Shown here in pieces: positions 38,837 through 47,968 of a DNA stretch of 64,000 nt; position 1 is the first letter of the stretch, and the number at the start of each line of letters is the position of its first letter. Under the pieces are notes generated by a model. The model ran no database searches, was not told the DNA's origin, and was given only the letters and a program-made list of their open reading frames with translations. Made by a program: the position numbers and the translations under genes. Source of the stretch: Mycolicibacterium wolinskyi (GTDB lineage: Bacteria; Actinomycetota; Actinomycetes; Mycobacteriales; Mycobacteriaceae); the NCBI RefSeq assembly GCF_002101965.1, contig NZ_LQQA01000033.1:186001-250000 (forward strand), in the 5' to 3' direction.

Positions 38837-40581
38837 TCCGCCGGCTACTGACCATCGTGACCGATCCCCGTCCGCTGTTGCACGTCGCGGCGCTGCAGGC
38901 GGTACTCGGTGTCGTGCAGGGACTTCTGCTCGGGGCGCTGGTTCCGATCCTGCGCGCCCTGCTGGCACCGCAGCCCGATTTCGCCGCAGCCGCACCATGG
39001 TTGGGCGTGGCGGGAGCCGGCGTGCTGATCTACTGGTGGCTCAATGTGCGGACGATGACGGTCGGATTCGTCGCGGCGGGGGAGACCACCGCGCAGTTGC
39101 GCGGCAGGCTCATCGAACACCTCAATGTGTTGCCGATGGGCTGGTTCAGCGGCGACAACAAGGGCCGGTTCGTGCGGACAGCCACGTCGGTGGCCGGCGA
39201 GGTCGGGCACGTCAGCGTCGTGGTGGCCGGGCCCGCGGTGAACTGCATCAGCGTGTCGGTGACGATCACCGCAGTCACACTGGTGGTCGACTGGCGGCTC
39301 GGGCTGGTGCTGGCACTGACGCTGCCCGCCGCGTTGCTCGCGGCGCGAAACTGCCGCCGTAGCACTCTCGGCGTGGTCGCCGACATCGAAGCCGCCGGGA
39401 ATGAAATTGCCGGCCGGGCAGTCGAATACGGTCAGGCGCAGTCGGTCATCCGGGCGGCAGGCCGCGGGCGCACCGGTACCGTGCAGATGCGTGACGCGCT
39501 CGACGAACACCGCCGACGCTATGCCCGGGGCCTGAACCGGCTGTTGTGGCCCGACCAGCTCTACACCTGGGTCGTGGCCGCCGGTTTCGTCGCCACGCTC
39601 GCGCTGACGGCGACATACCTGCTCGACGGATCACTGCACGTCGCCGACGCCGTCGCGCTGTTGATCCTCGCGGTGCGGTTCACCGAACCGCTGGGCACGC
39701 TCGGCGGTCACGTGAGCGGCATCGGTGCGCTCGACTACCTCGTCGCCACGGTCGACGATTTCCTGCGCCTCGACCCACTGCCGCAATCGCCTCGGCCGCG
39801 CCGCGTCGTGTACGACGTCGGCATCGAATTGTGCGGTGTCGGTTTCGGATACGGCGGTAACGCCGCGCTCAGCGACGTGTCGTTCTGCTGTCCGGCGGGC
39901 TCCACGACGGCGCTCGTGGGCCCGTCGGGGTCGGGGAAGACGACGGTGCTGCGGCTGATCGCCCGGTTGTTCGACACCGACACCGGGTCGGTACGCGTCG
40001 GCGGCGTCGATGTCCGCGATTACGACCACACCGCGCTCCTGCGCGAGATCGCGATCGTGTTCCAGGACGTCTACCTGTTCGACACCACGATCGAGGAGAA
40101 CCTGCGATTGGCCCGGCCCGACGCGACCGCTGCCGAGTTGCACGCCGCGGCGCGCGCCGCCGCACTCGACGAGGTCATCGACCGGCTGCCCAACGGTTGG
40201 GCGACCCGGGTCGGCGAGGGCGGTGCCCAGTTGTCCGGCGGAGAGCGTCAACGCGTATCGATCGCACGCGCCTTCCTCAAGCAGGCGCGCATCGTGCTCG
40301 TCGACGAGGCCGCATCGGCCCTCGATCCCGAGAACGAAGCGGCCATCGGTGCGGCCATCGCCGAACTGGCAGCCGACCCGCACCGCACGATGATCGTCAT
40401 CGCCCACCGCCCGGCCACCCTCGAGGCGGCCGATCAGGTCGTCGCGCTCGACGGGGGACGCGTCGTCGAGACCGGGGCGCCGGCGCAGCTGATGGAATCC
40501 GCGGGTGTCTACGCCCGGCTGTATCGCCAGTACGCGCGCGCCCGCGGCTGGCACATCGGGGGTGACATCGCGGGTGACTAG
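38833..40581 (+). CDS. ABC half-transporter (permease-ATPase), IrtB/YbtQ-like
   Basis: 582 aa. Same build as its partner: membrane domain with LNVLPMGWF and AVEYGQAQSVIRAAGRG, then the ATPase domain with Walker A GPSGSGKTT, VFQDVYLF, signature LSGGERQRVS, Walker B IVLVDEAASALD and VIAHRP. The membrane part resembles IrtB in the AVEYGQAQxxIRAAGR stretch, which is why a siderophore or small metallophore is suggested as cargo. ATG overlaps the upstream stop (ATGA). Ends 4 nt into a convergent small gene. Confidence 0.85.
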   Translation: MIRRLLTIVTDPRPLLHVAALQAVLGVVQGLLLGALVPILRALLAPQPDFAAAAPWLGVAGAGVLIYWWLNVRTMTVGFVAAGETTAQLRGRLIEHLNVLPMGWFSGDNKGRFVRTATSVAGEVGHVSVVVAGPAVNCISVSVTITAVTLVVDWRLGLVLALTLPAALLAARNCRRSTLGVVADIEAAGNEIAGRAVEYGQAQSVIRAAGRGRTGTVQMRDALDEHRRRYARGLNRLLWPDQLYTWVVAAGFVATLALTATYLLDGSLHVADAVALLILAVRFTEPLGTLGGHVSGIGALDYLVATVDDFLRLDPLPQSPRPRRVVYDVGIELCGVGFGYGGNAALSDVSFCCPAGSTTALVGPSGSGKTTVLRLIARLFDTDTGSVRVGGVDVRDYDHTALLREIAIVFQDVYLFDTTIEENLRLARPDATAAELHAAARAAALDEVIDRLPNGWATRVGEGGAQLSGGERQRVSIARAFLKQARIVLVDEAASALDPENEAAIGAAIAELAADPHRTMIVIAHRPATLEAADQVVALDGGRVVETGAPAQLMESAGVYARLYRQYARARGWHIGGDIAGD

Positions 40582-40892
40582 GACTGCGGCCGGTTCTGCT
40601 TCTGGCGCGCGGCTTGAGCCAGCGCCTCCACGAGCGGATTGGTCGCCGACGCGAGCGCCTTCCGCTCCTCCTCGGTCAGCTGGTAGAAGGTCCACACGCC
40701 CCACGCCGCCGGGCGGACGTACACCGTCACGTGCTGCTTGTTGTTCTGCAGCACCGCGGGCACCGCGACGGCGCGGTCCAGGGTCGCCGAGCTCAACATC
40801 TCCTCGGCCAGCTTGTCAGTGTCGACCGATTCCTGGAGTTGGTACAGCACGGCCTTGTTGGCGGGGCCTTCCATGGCGAGGAACCAGGCCAT
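40578..40892 (-). CDS. Conserved hypothetical protein
   Basis: 104 aa, not recognised. Soluble; begins MAWFLAMEGPANKAVLYQL and has an alpha/beta pattern with VTVYVRPAAWGVWTFYQL in the middle, then a helical end (EERKALASATNPLVEALAQAA). The start at 40892 is supported by AAGGAGA about 9 nt upstream; an in-frame ATG at 40928 is an alternative. Its stop overlaps the stop of the convergent ABC transporter gene by 4 nt. Function unknown. Confidence 0.7.
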   Translation of the reverse strand: MAWFLAMEGPANKAVLYQLQESVDTDKLAEEMLSSATLDRAVAVPAVLQNNKQHVTVYVRPAAWGVWTFYQLTEEERKALASATNPLVEALAQAARQKQNRPQS

Positions 40893-40943
40893 CAGTGTGT
40901 CTCCTTCAATCGGTGTCAGCGCAGTCACTGTAGCGTTCCGTGA

Positions 40944-41849
40944 TCAGCCTGACAGGCCGTACTTGGCTGACAGCGACTGCCTGGCGTAATCGATCAACCG
41001 CCGCGCACTGGGTGTGGGCCGTCTGGCGTTATTCCACGCCAGCGCAAGGGATCCTCGCAGCTGCACGTCCGTGATCGGCAGAACGCGCAGTTGGCCGTCG
41101 CGCGCCCGGGCGTACGGCTCGGGAACCAGGGCGACTCCCAGGCCTCCCACGGCAAGCTCGGCCAAGACGCTCGGATCACCCGCTTCGATGCCGATGTGCG
41201 CCTCGATTCCCGCGGCAGCGAACGTGGCGTCGATGGTGCTGCGCGTGCCGACCATCGGGGAAAAGGTGATCAGCTGGCACCCGCTCAGGTCATCGAGGGT
41301 GATGTCGGTGGCGGTGGCCAGTGGGTGGTCCGTGCTCACCGCCGCGACGAGCGGTTCGTCGGCGACCAGTTGCAGCCCGAGATCCGGGGGCACCACGGCG
41401 GGCGGTGCGATGATGGCCGCGTCCTGACGGCCGGCGAGCAGCCCCGCCACGAGTTCGTCGCTACCGGTCTCCTGCAGAGATATCTCGACCAACGGGTGAT
41501 CGCGGTGGAACTTCGCGAGCATGTCGGCGAGATCGAACGCGTACGACGACGACGCCGCCAGCCCGACGCTGACGTGGCCGCGTAACGCATCGCCGTACTC
41601 GTCGGCGATCTGCCGGGCGTCCTCGGCTGCCGCCAACGCGAGCCGCGCATGCTTCAACACCGCGGTGCCCACCTCGGTGAGCCGGACCGCGCGCCGGTTG
41701 CGGTCGAACAACCGCTGACCCAGTTCGCGTTCCAGCTGCAGGATCTGCGCGCTGATCCCGGACTGCGCGATGTGCAACCGGGCCGCCGCCTTGGTGAAGC
41801 TCTCCTCCTCCGCGACAGCGACGAAGTACTCCAGCTGCCGCAGTTCCAT
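40944..41849 (-). CDS. LysR family transcriptional regulator
   Basis: 301 aa. N-terminal winged helix (LRQLEYFVAVAEEESFTKAA, then QSGISAQILQLERELG) and a periplasmic-binding-protein-like effector domain (about residues 90-295). It sits divergent from the LppP-like lipoprotein gene; a dyad ATAA-N9-TTAT overlaps its own promoter region and could be an autoregulatory site. Effector and targets cannot be read from the sequence. Confidence 0.9.
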   Translation of the reverse strand: MELRQLEYFVAVAEEESFTKAAARLHIAQSGISAQILQLERELGQRLFDRNRRAVRLTEVGTAVLKHARLALAAAEDARQIADEYGDALRGHVSVGLAASSSYAFDLADMLAKFHRDHPLVEISLQETGSDELVAGLLAGRQDAAIIAPPAVVPPDLGLQLVADEPLVAAVSTDHPLATATDITLDDLSGCQLITFSPMVGTRSTIDATFAAAGIEAHIGIEAGDPSVLAELAVGGLGVALVPEPYARARDGQLRVLPITDVQLRGSLALAWNNARRPTPSARRLIDYARQSLSAKYGLSG

Positions 41850-41860
41850 AGCCGGAAATG

Positions 41861-41877
41861 ATAACAGCGAGCATTAT
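41861..41877. promoter_or_regulatory. Candidate LysR binding site
   Basis: ATAACAGCGAGCATTAT, an interrupted dyad ATAA-N9-TTAT, 12 nt upstream of the LysR start and overlapping a TATCAT hexamer on the minus strand that could be its -10 box. Confidence 0.4.
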
Positions 41878-41919
41878 TTGCTTCGGGGCATCATTTGGTC
41901 CGCGGCCGCATTGTTGTTG

Positions 41920-41946
41920 GCACATCAGAAAGGTTTTCTGATGTGC
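41920..41946. repeat. Perfect 12-bp inverted repeat in divergent promoter region
   Basis: GCACATCAGAAA-GGT-TTTCTGATGTGC, 12-bp perfect arms with a 3-nt loop, in the 293-bp region between the LysR gene and the lipoprotein gene. There is no U tract, and both flanking genes point away, so a terminator is unlikely. It may be an operator or an RNA hairpin. Confidence 0.75.
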
Positions 41947-42129
41947 AGATAAAGCGGCTCGGCAAGGTTGTGACCGGCCACGTTGAATATTGCGCCATTC
42001 ACAACGGCGATGGCGCCGGAATTCATGTGCGTGCGAATTCGGTGATTCGGGAATTGCGGCGCGGTTGAGAAAGAGAATTGAGATTGTCGGGTGGACGGCG
42101 CGTTGCGGCGATCCCGCGGCCCTGCCCCG

Positions 42130-42135
42130 TAAGCT
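42130..42135 (+). promoter_or_regulatory. -10 element of LppP-like gene (leaderless start)
   Basis: TAAGCT (TANNNT) ends 7 nt before the ATG at 42143; no Shine-Dalgarno. Confidence 0.45.
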
Positions 42136-42142
42136 CGGTGGC

Positions 42143-42637
42143 ATGCGGTTGTCCCGGCTGAGCGCGGTGCTGCTGTCCCTGGGTTTCCTTGCCGTGGGAT
42201 GCGGGTGGAGCCCACCCTCGGCGCCGCCGCCCAAGCCCGACACGTGCACGCCGGCAGACGGCCCGGCTGCCGACACGGTCGCGCAGGAGATCGCCAAGCT
42301 GCCCGCGCCCAAGGCCGGTTCGGAGTGGACGAAGGTCAACGAAGGCCACACCAGTAACTGCCGGCTGTACTGGGTGCAGGTCGGCCAGACCAACCCCGAG
42401 CCCAACAGCCCGGGCCAGCTGCTGTTCTTCGACCGCCAGACTCCGCTGGGCCCTGCCACGCCCGAGCCGCGGCCCTACATCAACGTCGTGACCAACGCCG
42501 ACGACTCGGTCGTCGTGAATTACCAGTGGCAGCAGGGCCAGGATTCACCGAAGGCGCCGACCGGCATCGCGACCGTGCGGTTCCGGATCGGGGACGACGG
42601 CAAGCTGGTTGCCGTCGACCCGATCCCGAAGCCCTAA
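42143..42637 (+). CDS. LppP/LprE family lipoprotein
   Basis: 164 aa. A lipoprotein signal peptide with lipobox LAVGC places the mature N-terminus at the cysteine around residue 20. A Pro-rich linker (PPSAPPPKP) and the family start DTCTPADGPAADTVAQEIAKLP follow, then beta strands with CRLYWVQVG and RPYINVV. The LppP/LprE family is of unknown function and cell-envelope location. The ATG at 42143 follows the -10 hexamer directly. The stop overlaps the convergent acyl-CoA oxidase-like gene by 4 nt. Confidence 0.85.
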   Translation: MRLSRLSAVLLSLGFLAVGCGWSPPSAPPPKPDTCTPADGPAADTVAQEIAKLPAPKAGSEWTKVNEGHTSNCRLYWVQVGQTNPEPNSPGQLLFFDRQTPLGPATPEPRPYINVVTNADDSVVVNYQWQQGQDSPKAPTGIATVRFRIGDDGKLVAVDPIPKP

Positions 42638-44556
42638 CCGTTGAGCAGCTCGTCGGGGTCGAGCATCGCGGCGTAGCGCAGTTGCTCGGGAATGCCGAAC
42701 CCGTCGACGAGCGTCTCGATGTGCGGCCGCAGGCTGCGGCACCGCTCGTTGATACCCCTTGTGACGGCCTTGGCGCGTTCGGTGGACAGATAGCGGTGCT
42801 CGATGAACCAGGCCTTGTCGTCCTCGATCACCGACAGCGCGTACAGATCACACACGTCGTTCAGCAACTCGCGGGCCGTGTCGTCCTCGCACGCGTCGAT
42901 GCCTGCGACGAACGCTTCCAACACGATTCGGTCGATGTGGGCCGTCGCCGCGTGCAGCACGTGGTCCTGGACGGCGTTGAACGCGTCGAACGCCGACACC
43001 TCCTTGGCCTTGCCCTGAAGCCGTCGTGCCACTGACGCCAGCATGTACGCCTCGCGGTCCTCGAACATCTTGACCTGTGTGCCGCGGTTGAACAGGCTGC
43101 CCTCTTCTTCGTTGTCCTGGCGACTGTCGAGGATCGTCTGCATGATCGTCTCGGCCGCGGTGCGCTTGAGCACCCGCTCGCCGGCGAAGTTCGCCGCGAA
43201 GCGCACCCATTCGACGGGGCTCATGCCCTTGATGTCGTCGGCGTAGGCCGTCAACAACTCTTTGGCCACAAGCTGCGTCAGCACGTGGTTGTCGCCCTCG
43301 AAGGTCGTGAACACGTCGGTGTCGGCGCGCAGCGCGATCAACCGGTTCTCGGCGAGATAGCCTGCGCCACCGCAAGCTTCGCGGGCCTCCTGGATGGCCT
43401 TGCTGGCATGCCAGGTGTTGGCGGCCTTGAGCCCGGCGGCTCGTGCCTCCAATTCCCGCTGTTCCTCCGGGTCGGGGTTGTCGGAGGTCTGCAGCTCATG
43501 GCATTTCGCGACGAGCTCGTTCTGCGCGAATTGCAGCGCGTAGGACTTGGCGATCAGCGGAATCAGCCGGCGCTGGTGCACGAGGTAATCCATGATGAGC
43601 ACCTCGTCGTCGCCGTCGGGTGCACTGAACTGCTTGCGTTCCAACGCATACCGGGTGGCGATGTCGAGGGCGACGCGAGCTGCGGCCGCCGCGCTGCCGC
43701 CGACCGTGACGCGACCTCGGATCAAGGTCCCGAGCATGGTGAAGAACCGACGGCCCGGGTTCTCGATCGGCGAGCTGTAGGTGCCGTCTGGGGAGACGTC
43801 GGCGTAGCGGTTGAGCAGGTTCTCCCGGGGCACCCGAACGTTGTCGAACACGATGCGGCCGTTGTCGACGCCGGGCAGCCCACCCTTGTAGTGGCAGTCG
43901 GAGGTCGTGACGCCGGGCATGTCGTTGCCCATCTCGTCGCGGATTGGCACCACCAGGCAGTGCACACCGTGATTGACGCCGTCGGGGGTGATCAGCTGCG
44001 CGAAAACCGCTGCGACCCTGGCGGTTTCGGCGGCACCGCCGATGTAGTCCTTGCGCGCCGTCGGGGTCGGGGAGTGGATCACGAACTCCTGGGTGGCCGC
44101 ATCGTAGGTTGCGGTGGTTTCCAGGGACTGCACGTCGCTGCCGTGGCCGGTCTCGGTCATGGCGAAACAACCGAGCAGGTCGAGGTCGATGAGCTTGCGC
44201 ACGTAGGCCTTGTGATGTCGCTCGGTGCCGAGGTTCTCGATGGCGCCGCCGAACAGCCCCCACTGCACGCCTGCCTTGACCATGAGCGACAGATCCGACA
44301 TGGCGAGCATCTCGATCTGGGTGATGGCCGCGCCGACGTTGCCGTTGCCGCCGTGCTCCTTGCGGAACCCGTCCTCGGCTGCGCCCGCCGCGGCCATGAT
44401 CTTGAGTTGCTCGCCCACCTTCGCCCGGGCGATGACCGTATTGGGCGTGTAGTGCGGCCGGAAAATCTCGTTCGACAGGTTGGTCCGCATGGCGTTCTTG
44501 ACGTCACGCCAGCGGCCGTCCAGCGTGTTGCGCAGATGTTCGGCAGTGGAGGTCAT
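42634..44556 (-). CDS. Acyl-CoA oxidase-like acyl-CoA dehydrogenase
   Basis: 640 aa flavoprotein of the acyl-CoA dehydrogenase superfamily, with the length and motifs of the acyl-CoA oxidase branch: CFAMTETGHGSDVQSLETTA for FAD and substrate binding, REACGGAGYLAENR, and TTFEGDNHVL with the catalytic Glu. It should introduce a double bond at C2-C3 of an acyl-CoA, with oxygen or an electron-transfer protein as acceptor. On the minus strand a TACCGT hexamer (44562-44567) stands 6 nt before the start, suggesting a leaderless mRNA. Divergent from the VIT1 gene. Confidence 0.88.
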   Translation of the reverse strand: MTSTAEHLRNTLDGRWRDVKNAMRTNLSNEIFRPHYTPNTVIARAKVGEQLKIMAAAGAAEDGFRKEHGGNGNVGAAITQIEMLAMSDLSLMVKAGVQWGLFGGAIENLGTERHHKAYVRKLIDLDLLGCFAMTETGHGSDVQSLETTATYDAATQEFVIHSPTPTARKDYIGGAAETARVAAVFAQLITPDGVNHGVHCLVVPIRDEMGNDMPGVTTSDCHYKGGLPGVDNGRIVFDNVRVPRENLLNRYADVSPDGTYSSPIENPGRRFFTMLGTLIRGRVTVGGSAAAAARVALDIATRYALERKQFSAPDGDDEVLIMDYLVHQRRLIPLIAKSYALQFAQNELVAKCHELQTSDNPDPEEQRELEARAAGLKAANTWHASKAIQEAREACGGAGYLAENRLIALRADTDVFTTFEGDNHVLTQLVAKELLTAYADDIKGMSPVEWVRFAANFAGERVLKRTAAETIMQTILDSRQDNEEEGSLFNRGTQVKMFEDREAYMLASVARRLQGKAKEVSAFDAFNAVQDHVLHAATAHIDRIVLEAFVAGIDACEDDTARELLNDVCDLYALSVIEDDKAWFIEHRYLSTERAKAVTRGINERCRSLRPHIETLVDGFGIPEQLRYAAMLDPDELLNG

Positions 44557-44636
44557 ACCTGACGGTAACGCCTGCGCCCGCCAACGCAGGTAAACCTGAG
44601 TGGAACGGTCGAATCGCGTGGGCGTTGAATCGGGGT

Positions 44637-45368
44637 ATGACCGATCGGCCCGGGCCGTTGTCGCCCACCGGAATGCCTCACACCATCGACCACAAACACG
44701 CCGACGTGACGGGCGGCTGGTTGCGCGCCGCGACGTTCGGCGCCATGGACGGCCTGGTCAGCAACACCGCGCTGATCGCCGGTGTGGCCGCGAGCGCCAG
44801 CGCGCAGACCGTCGTGCTCAGCGGCGTGGCGGGCCTGCTGGCCGGGGCGTTCTCCATGGCACTCGGCGAGTACACGTCGGTGACCACGGCCAACGAGCAG
44901 ATCGACTCCGAGGTTCGGGTCGAACGCCGTTCGTTCCACAAGCAACCACAGGCGGAGAAGGCCGAACTGGTCGGCATGCTGGTGGCGATGGGGATGACCG
45001 AGCCCACCGCGCAGAAAGCCACCGACGAGATCCACCGCGACGAGAACCGCGCGCTCAACTTCCACCTGGTGCAGGAGTTGGGCGTCGATCCGCGGGAGAA
45101 GCCCTCACCGGTCACGGCGGCGGTGTCGTCGTTCCTGATGTTCGCGATCGGCGCGATCATCCCGTTGATCCCGTATCTGCTTGCCTTCGAATCACTGTGG
45201 GCCGGGCTGGCCTGCGGCGGGGTGGGCCTGCTGATCGCTGGTGGTGTGGCGGCCCGGTTCACGAGAAAGCCGGTGTGGTCAGCGGCACTGCGGCAGTTGA
45301 TGTTCGGCACGATCGCGATCGCCGCGACCTACGTCGTCGGCACTTTGGTGGGTACTGTCACGACGTGA
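44637..45368 (+). CDS. VIT1/CCC1 family iron/manganese transporter
   Basis: 243 aa. VIT1/CCC1 proteins move ferrous iron or manganese out of the cytoplasm. The N-terminal part has the family pattern HKHADVTGGWLRAATFGAMDG and LVSNTALIAGVAA, then LSGVAGLLAGAFSMALGEYTS. A cytoplasmic helical segment rich in Glu and His follows (EKAELVGMLVAMGMTEPTAQKA), then three more membrane helices. ATG at 44637; TTGAAT ends 7 nt upstream, again with no Shine-Dalgarno. The lipoprotein gene downstream starts on its stop (TGATG), so the two are co-transcribed. Confidence 0.9.
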   Translation: MTDRPGPLSPTGMPHTIDHKHADVTGGWLRAATFGAMDGLVSNTALIAGVAASASAQTVVLSGVAGLLAGAFSMALGEYTSVTTANEQIDSEVRVERRSFHKQPQAEKAELVGMLVAMGMTEPTAQKATDEIHRDENRALNFHLVQELGVDPREKPSPVTAAVSSFLMFAIGAIIPLIPYLLAFESLWAGLACGGVGLLIAGGVAARFTRKPVWSAALRQLMFGTIAIAATYVVGTLVGTVTT

Positions 45369-46420
45369 TGCTGCGTCGAACACTGCTCGCCGTCGTGCTC
45401 CTGTTGACCGGCTGCAATGCCGATGCCGGTGCTGCACCGGCTTTCGAGTACCTGGGCCAGCAACGTATCGCGTCGGGCGCGACGCTGGACGGTACCGTCA
45501 TCGGCGGATTGTCCGGAATCAGCTACGACGCCGGGGCCGGGCTCTACTACATCGTCAGCGACGACCGCTCCGCGAAAAACCCGGCCCGCTTCTACACGGC
45601 ACAGATCGCGCTGTCGGACAACGGCATCGAACGCGTCGACTTCGTCGGTACACGTCCGTGGCTGGACTCACACGGTAAGCCGTTCGCGCCGCTGGACGCC
45701 GAAGCCCGCCCGCCCGTGGTGCCGCCGGACCCCGAGGGCATCGCGTACGACGCCCGCCGCGGCCGGCTGTACTGGACCAGCGAGGGCGAGCGCGGCGACG
45801 GAGGTGTCCGGCTCGATCCGTGGGTGCGCATCGCGGGCCTCGACGGTACCTACCTCGGGGAGTTCGCCCTGCCGGACGCGCTGAAGACGTCGGCTCCCGA
45901 CCACGGCGCCCGGCAGAACCGTGCGCTGGAAGGGCTTTCGCTCACCCCGGACGGCCGGTATCTGTGGGCTGCGATGGAGGGACCGGTCTACCAGGACGGC
46001 GCCCTGCCCGACGAGCAGCACGGTGCGATCACCCGCATCACCCGCTACGACGTCGACACCGGTGCGGCCGATCGCGAATACACCTATCCGCTCGACGCGG
46101 TCAGCGCCGGGCCGGGCGGCGACAACGGCTTGTCCGATCTCGTCGCGCTCGACGACGGGACGTTCCTGGTCGTCGAGCGCGGCTACGGCACCCACGTCGC
46201 GGTGCGCGTCTACCGGGCGGGCGTCACCGAGGGCTCTGGGCAATTGACCAAGACGTTGCTTGCCGATCTGACGAACACGCCCGGGCTCACCCCGCTGGAC
46301 AACATCGAGGGAATCACACTGGGCCCCAGGCTTTCCGACGGACGCCAGTCGGTGATCATGGTCAGCGACGACAACTTCTCGCCCACTCAGATCACGCAGT
46401 TTCTGCTGTTCGCAATGTGA
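45368..46420 (+). CDS. Phytase-like esterase lipoprotein
   Basis: 350 aa. Lipobox LLTGC after a short hydrophobic signal, then a beta-propeller-type domain of the phytase-like esterase family: GGLSGISYDAGAGLYYIVSD, PPDPEGIAYDARRGRLYW, ALEGLSLTPDGRYLW, LDNIEGITLGP. Glu and Asp residues in these repeats are likely calcium or catalytic ligands. Expected at the outer face of the membrane, hydrolysing phosphate esters or other esters; the substrate is unknown. Translationally coupled to the VIT1-like gene. Confidence 0.85.
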   Translation: MLRRTLLAVVLLLTGCNADAGAAPAFEYLGQQRIASGATLDGTVIGGLSGISYDAGAGLYYIVSDDRSAKNPARFYTAQIALSDNGIERVDFVGTRPWLDSHGKPFAPLDAEARPPVVPPDPEGIAYDARRGRLYWTSEGERGDGGVRLDPWVRIAGLDGTYLGEFALPDALKTSAPDHGARQNRALEGLSLTPDGRYLWAAMEGPVYQDGALPDEQHGAITRITRYDVDTGAADREYTYPLDAVSAGPGGDNGLSDLVALDDGTFLVVERGYGTHVAVRVYRAGVTEGSGQLTKTLLADLTNTPGLTPLDNIEGITLGPRLSDGRQSVIMVSDDNFSPTQITQFLLFAM

Positions 46421-46738
46421 GCGGCCGTCCTGCCCGGCTATTAGCGACAATGTCGCGGAAACCGCCTCGTACGTCTCACCGGCCGCTTCCGTCCCAGGTT
46501 GCCGAATCACTTGCAACACAACAACACTGCCGTGTCACTTCGGCACCAGTGGTTTCGTGCCCGCATACCAGCGACTTTGTCGCTGATATGCGGGCACAGG
46601 AAATTGCGGTTCGCATGAGGCAGGCGGGGCCTGAGTGCCAAGTGTTGTCGGAGCTGTGGGGCTGTAGTTAATAGTGCTGCAGGAGAGGCGATTTCAGCGA
46701 CATTGTCGCTAGCAGGCGGGCCGCCCGGCAAGAAGCCG
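46421..46738. repeat. Convergent intergenic region with three palindromic repeat copies
   Basis: No gene is seen in these 318 bases between the phytase-like gene and the convergent MFS gene. It holds three palindromes of the same family as at 26.8-27.1 kb: GCGACAATGTCGC (46444-46456), a 41-bp inverted repeat GTGCCCGCATA-C-CAGCGAC-TTT-GTCGCTG-A-TATGCGGGCAC with one mismatched pair (46558-46598), and AGCGACATTGTCGCT (46696-46710). The stretch CGACAATGTCGCGGAAA plus CCGCCTCGTACGT is nearly identical to bases from 26863, so homology extends beyond the palindrome. Confidence 0.8.
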
Positions 46739-47950
46739 CTAGCTGTCGCTGCCCACCGTGACGGCAGTCGCCTCGTCGGTGAGCTCGTCGAGTTCGTCTT
46801 CCTCGACGTCGATGCCCGTCAGGTGTTTACGCGTCGCGAACAGTACGCCCGCACCCAGCAGCACGGCTGCCGCGCCGACCCAGTACGGCAGGTGCACGCT
46901 GACCTGCTCACCGAGAACTCCGGCCAGCCACGGTGCGACGGCGGCGCCGCTGAACCGCAGGAAGCTGTAGGCCGCGGAGGCCACGCCGCGTTCGACCGGG
47001 GCGGCCTTCATCACGGTCTCGGTGATCAGCGTGTTGTTGATACCGATGAACAGGCCCGCGACCACCACGCACGTCGCGAGAATGGCTTTGGAGTCGGTGC
47101 CGAGCGCCATCACCACCAGGGTCGCGGTCATCGCGAGAAGATTGACGATCAGCGTCGGGACAGTGCCGAAGCGGCGCTGCAGCCGCGGCGCGACCACCAC
47201 CGAGGTGAAGGCCAGCGCCACACCCCAGCCGAAGAAGATCAGCCCGATCTGGTGTGCGGTCATGTCGAGCGGGAACGGCGTGAACGCCAGGAGCGTGAAG
47301 AATCCGAAGTTGTAGAGCAGTGCGGTGACCGCGACGCCGAGCAGCCCGCGGTGGCGCAGTGCGCGGAACGGGTCGAGGAGCGTGGTCGCCCGTTCGGCGC
47401 GTGGCGTGGCGGGCAGCAGGAACGCGGTGATCACGAGTGCGAAGGCCATGAGTGCCGACACACCGAAGAACGGGCCGCGCCACGAGATGGAACCCAGTAC
47501 CCCGCCGACCAGCGGGCCGATCGCGATACCGAGACCCAGGGCGGCCTCGTACAGGATGATTGCCTGCGCCACAGAGCCTTTCGCCGAGTTGACGATGGTG
47601 GCCAGCGCCGTCGCGATGAACAACGCGTTACCCAGGCCCCACAGTGCGCGCCAGCCGACGATCTCCATCACGGTGTCGCTCATACCGGCCAGGCCGGCGC
47701 CGGCGATGATCACCACCAAGCCGAGCAGCAGGGTGCGTTTCGGCCCGATGCGGCTCGACACCACGCCGGTGATCAGCATCGCCACGCCCATGACGGCCAT
47801 GTAGCTGGTGAACAGCAACGAGACCTGGGACGGCGATGCGTCGAGGTTGTCGGCGATCGGTTTGAGGATGGGGTCGACGAGTCCGATGCCCATGAAGGCG
47901 ACGACGGACGCGAAGGCGACGGCCCAAACGGCTTTGGGTTGGCGCCACAT
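46739..47950 (-). CDS. MFS transporter, DHA1 drug-efflux type
   Basis: 403 aa with 12 predicted transmembrane helices. Motif A-like GVVSSRIGPKRTLLLGL between helices 2 and 3, and LGLGIAIGPLVGGVLG in helix 5 (antiporter motif C type). It exports a hydrophobic compound by proton exchange; the substrate is unknown. It starts 18 nt after the MarR gene stop on the same strand, so the two form one operon and MarR probably represses both. Confidence 0.9.
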   Translation of the reverse strand: MWRQPKAVWAVAFASVVAFMGIGLVDPILKPIADNLDASPSQVSLLFTSYMAVMGVAMLITGVVSSRIGPKRTLLLGLVVIIAGAGLAGMSDTVMEIVGWRALWGLGNALFIATALATIVNSAKGSVAQAIILYEAALGLGIAIGPLVGGVLGSISWRGPFFGVSALMAFALVITAFLLPATPRAERATTLLDPFRALRHRGLLGVAVTALLYNFGFFTLLAFTPFPLDMTAHQIGLIFFGWGVALAFTSVVVAPRLQRRFGTVPTLIVNLLAMTATLVVMALGTDSKAILATCVVVAGLFIGINNTLITETVMKAAPVERGVASAAYSFLRFSGAAVAPWLAGVLGEQVSVHLPYWVGAAAVLLGAGVLFATRKHLTGIDVEEDELDELTDEATAVTVGSDS

Positions 47951-47968
47951 AAGGGCAAGGGCTCCTAA

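Noticed and set aside
44587-44598. CAGGT-AA-ACCTG dyad between the acyl-CoA oxidase-like gene and the VIT1 gene, considered as a metal-regulator site
   Set aside because: Only 5-bp arms, and no match to a consensus I can state with confidence.
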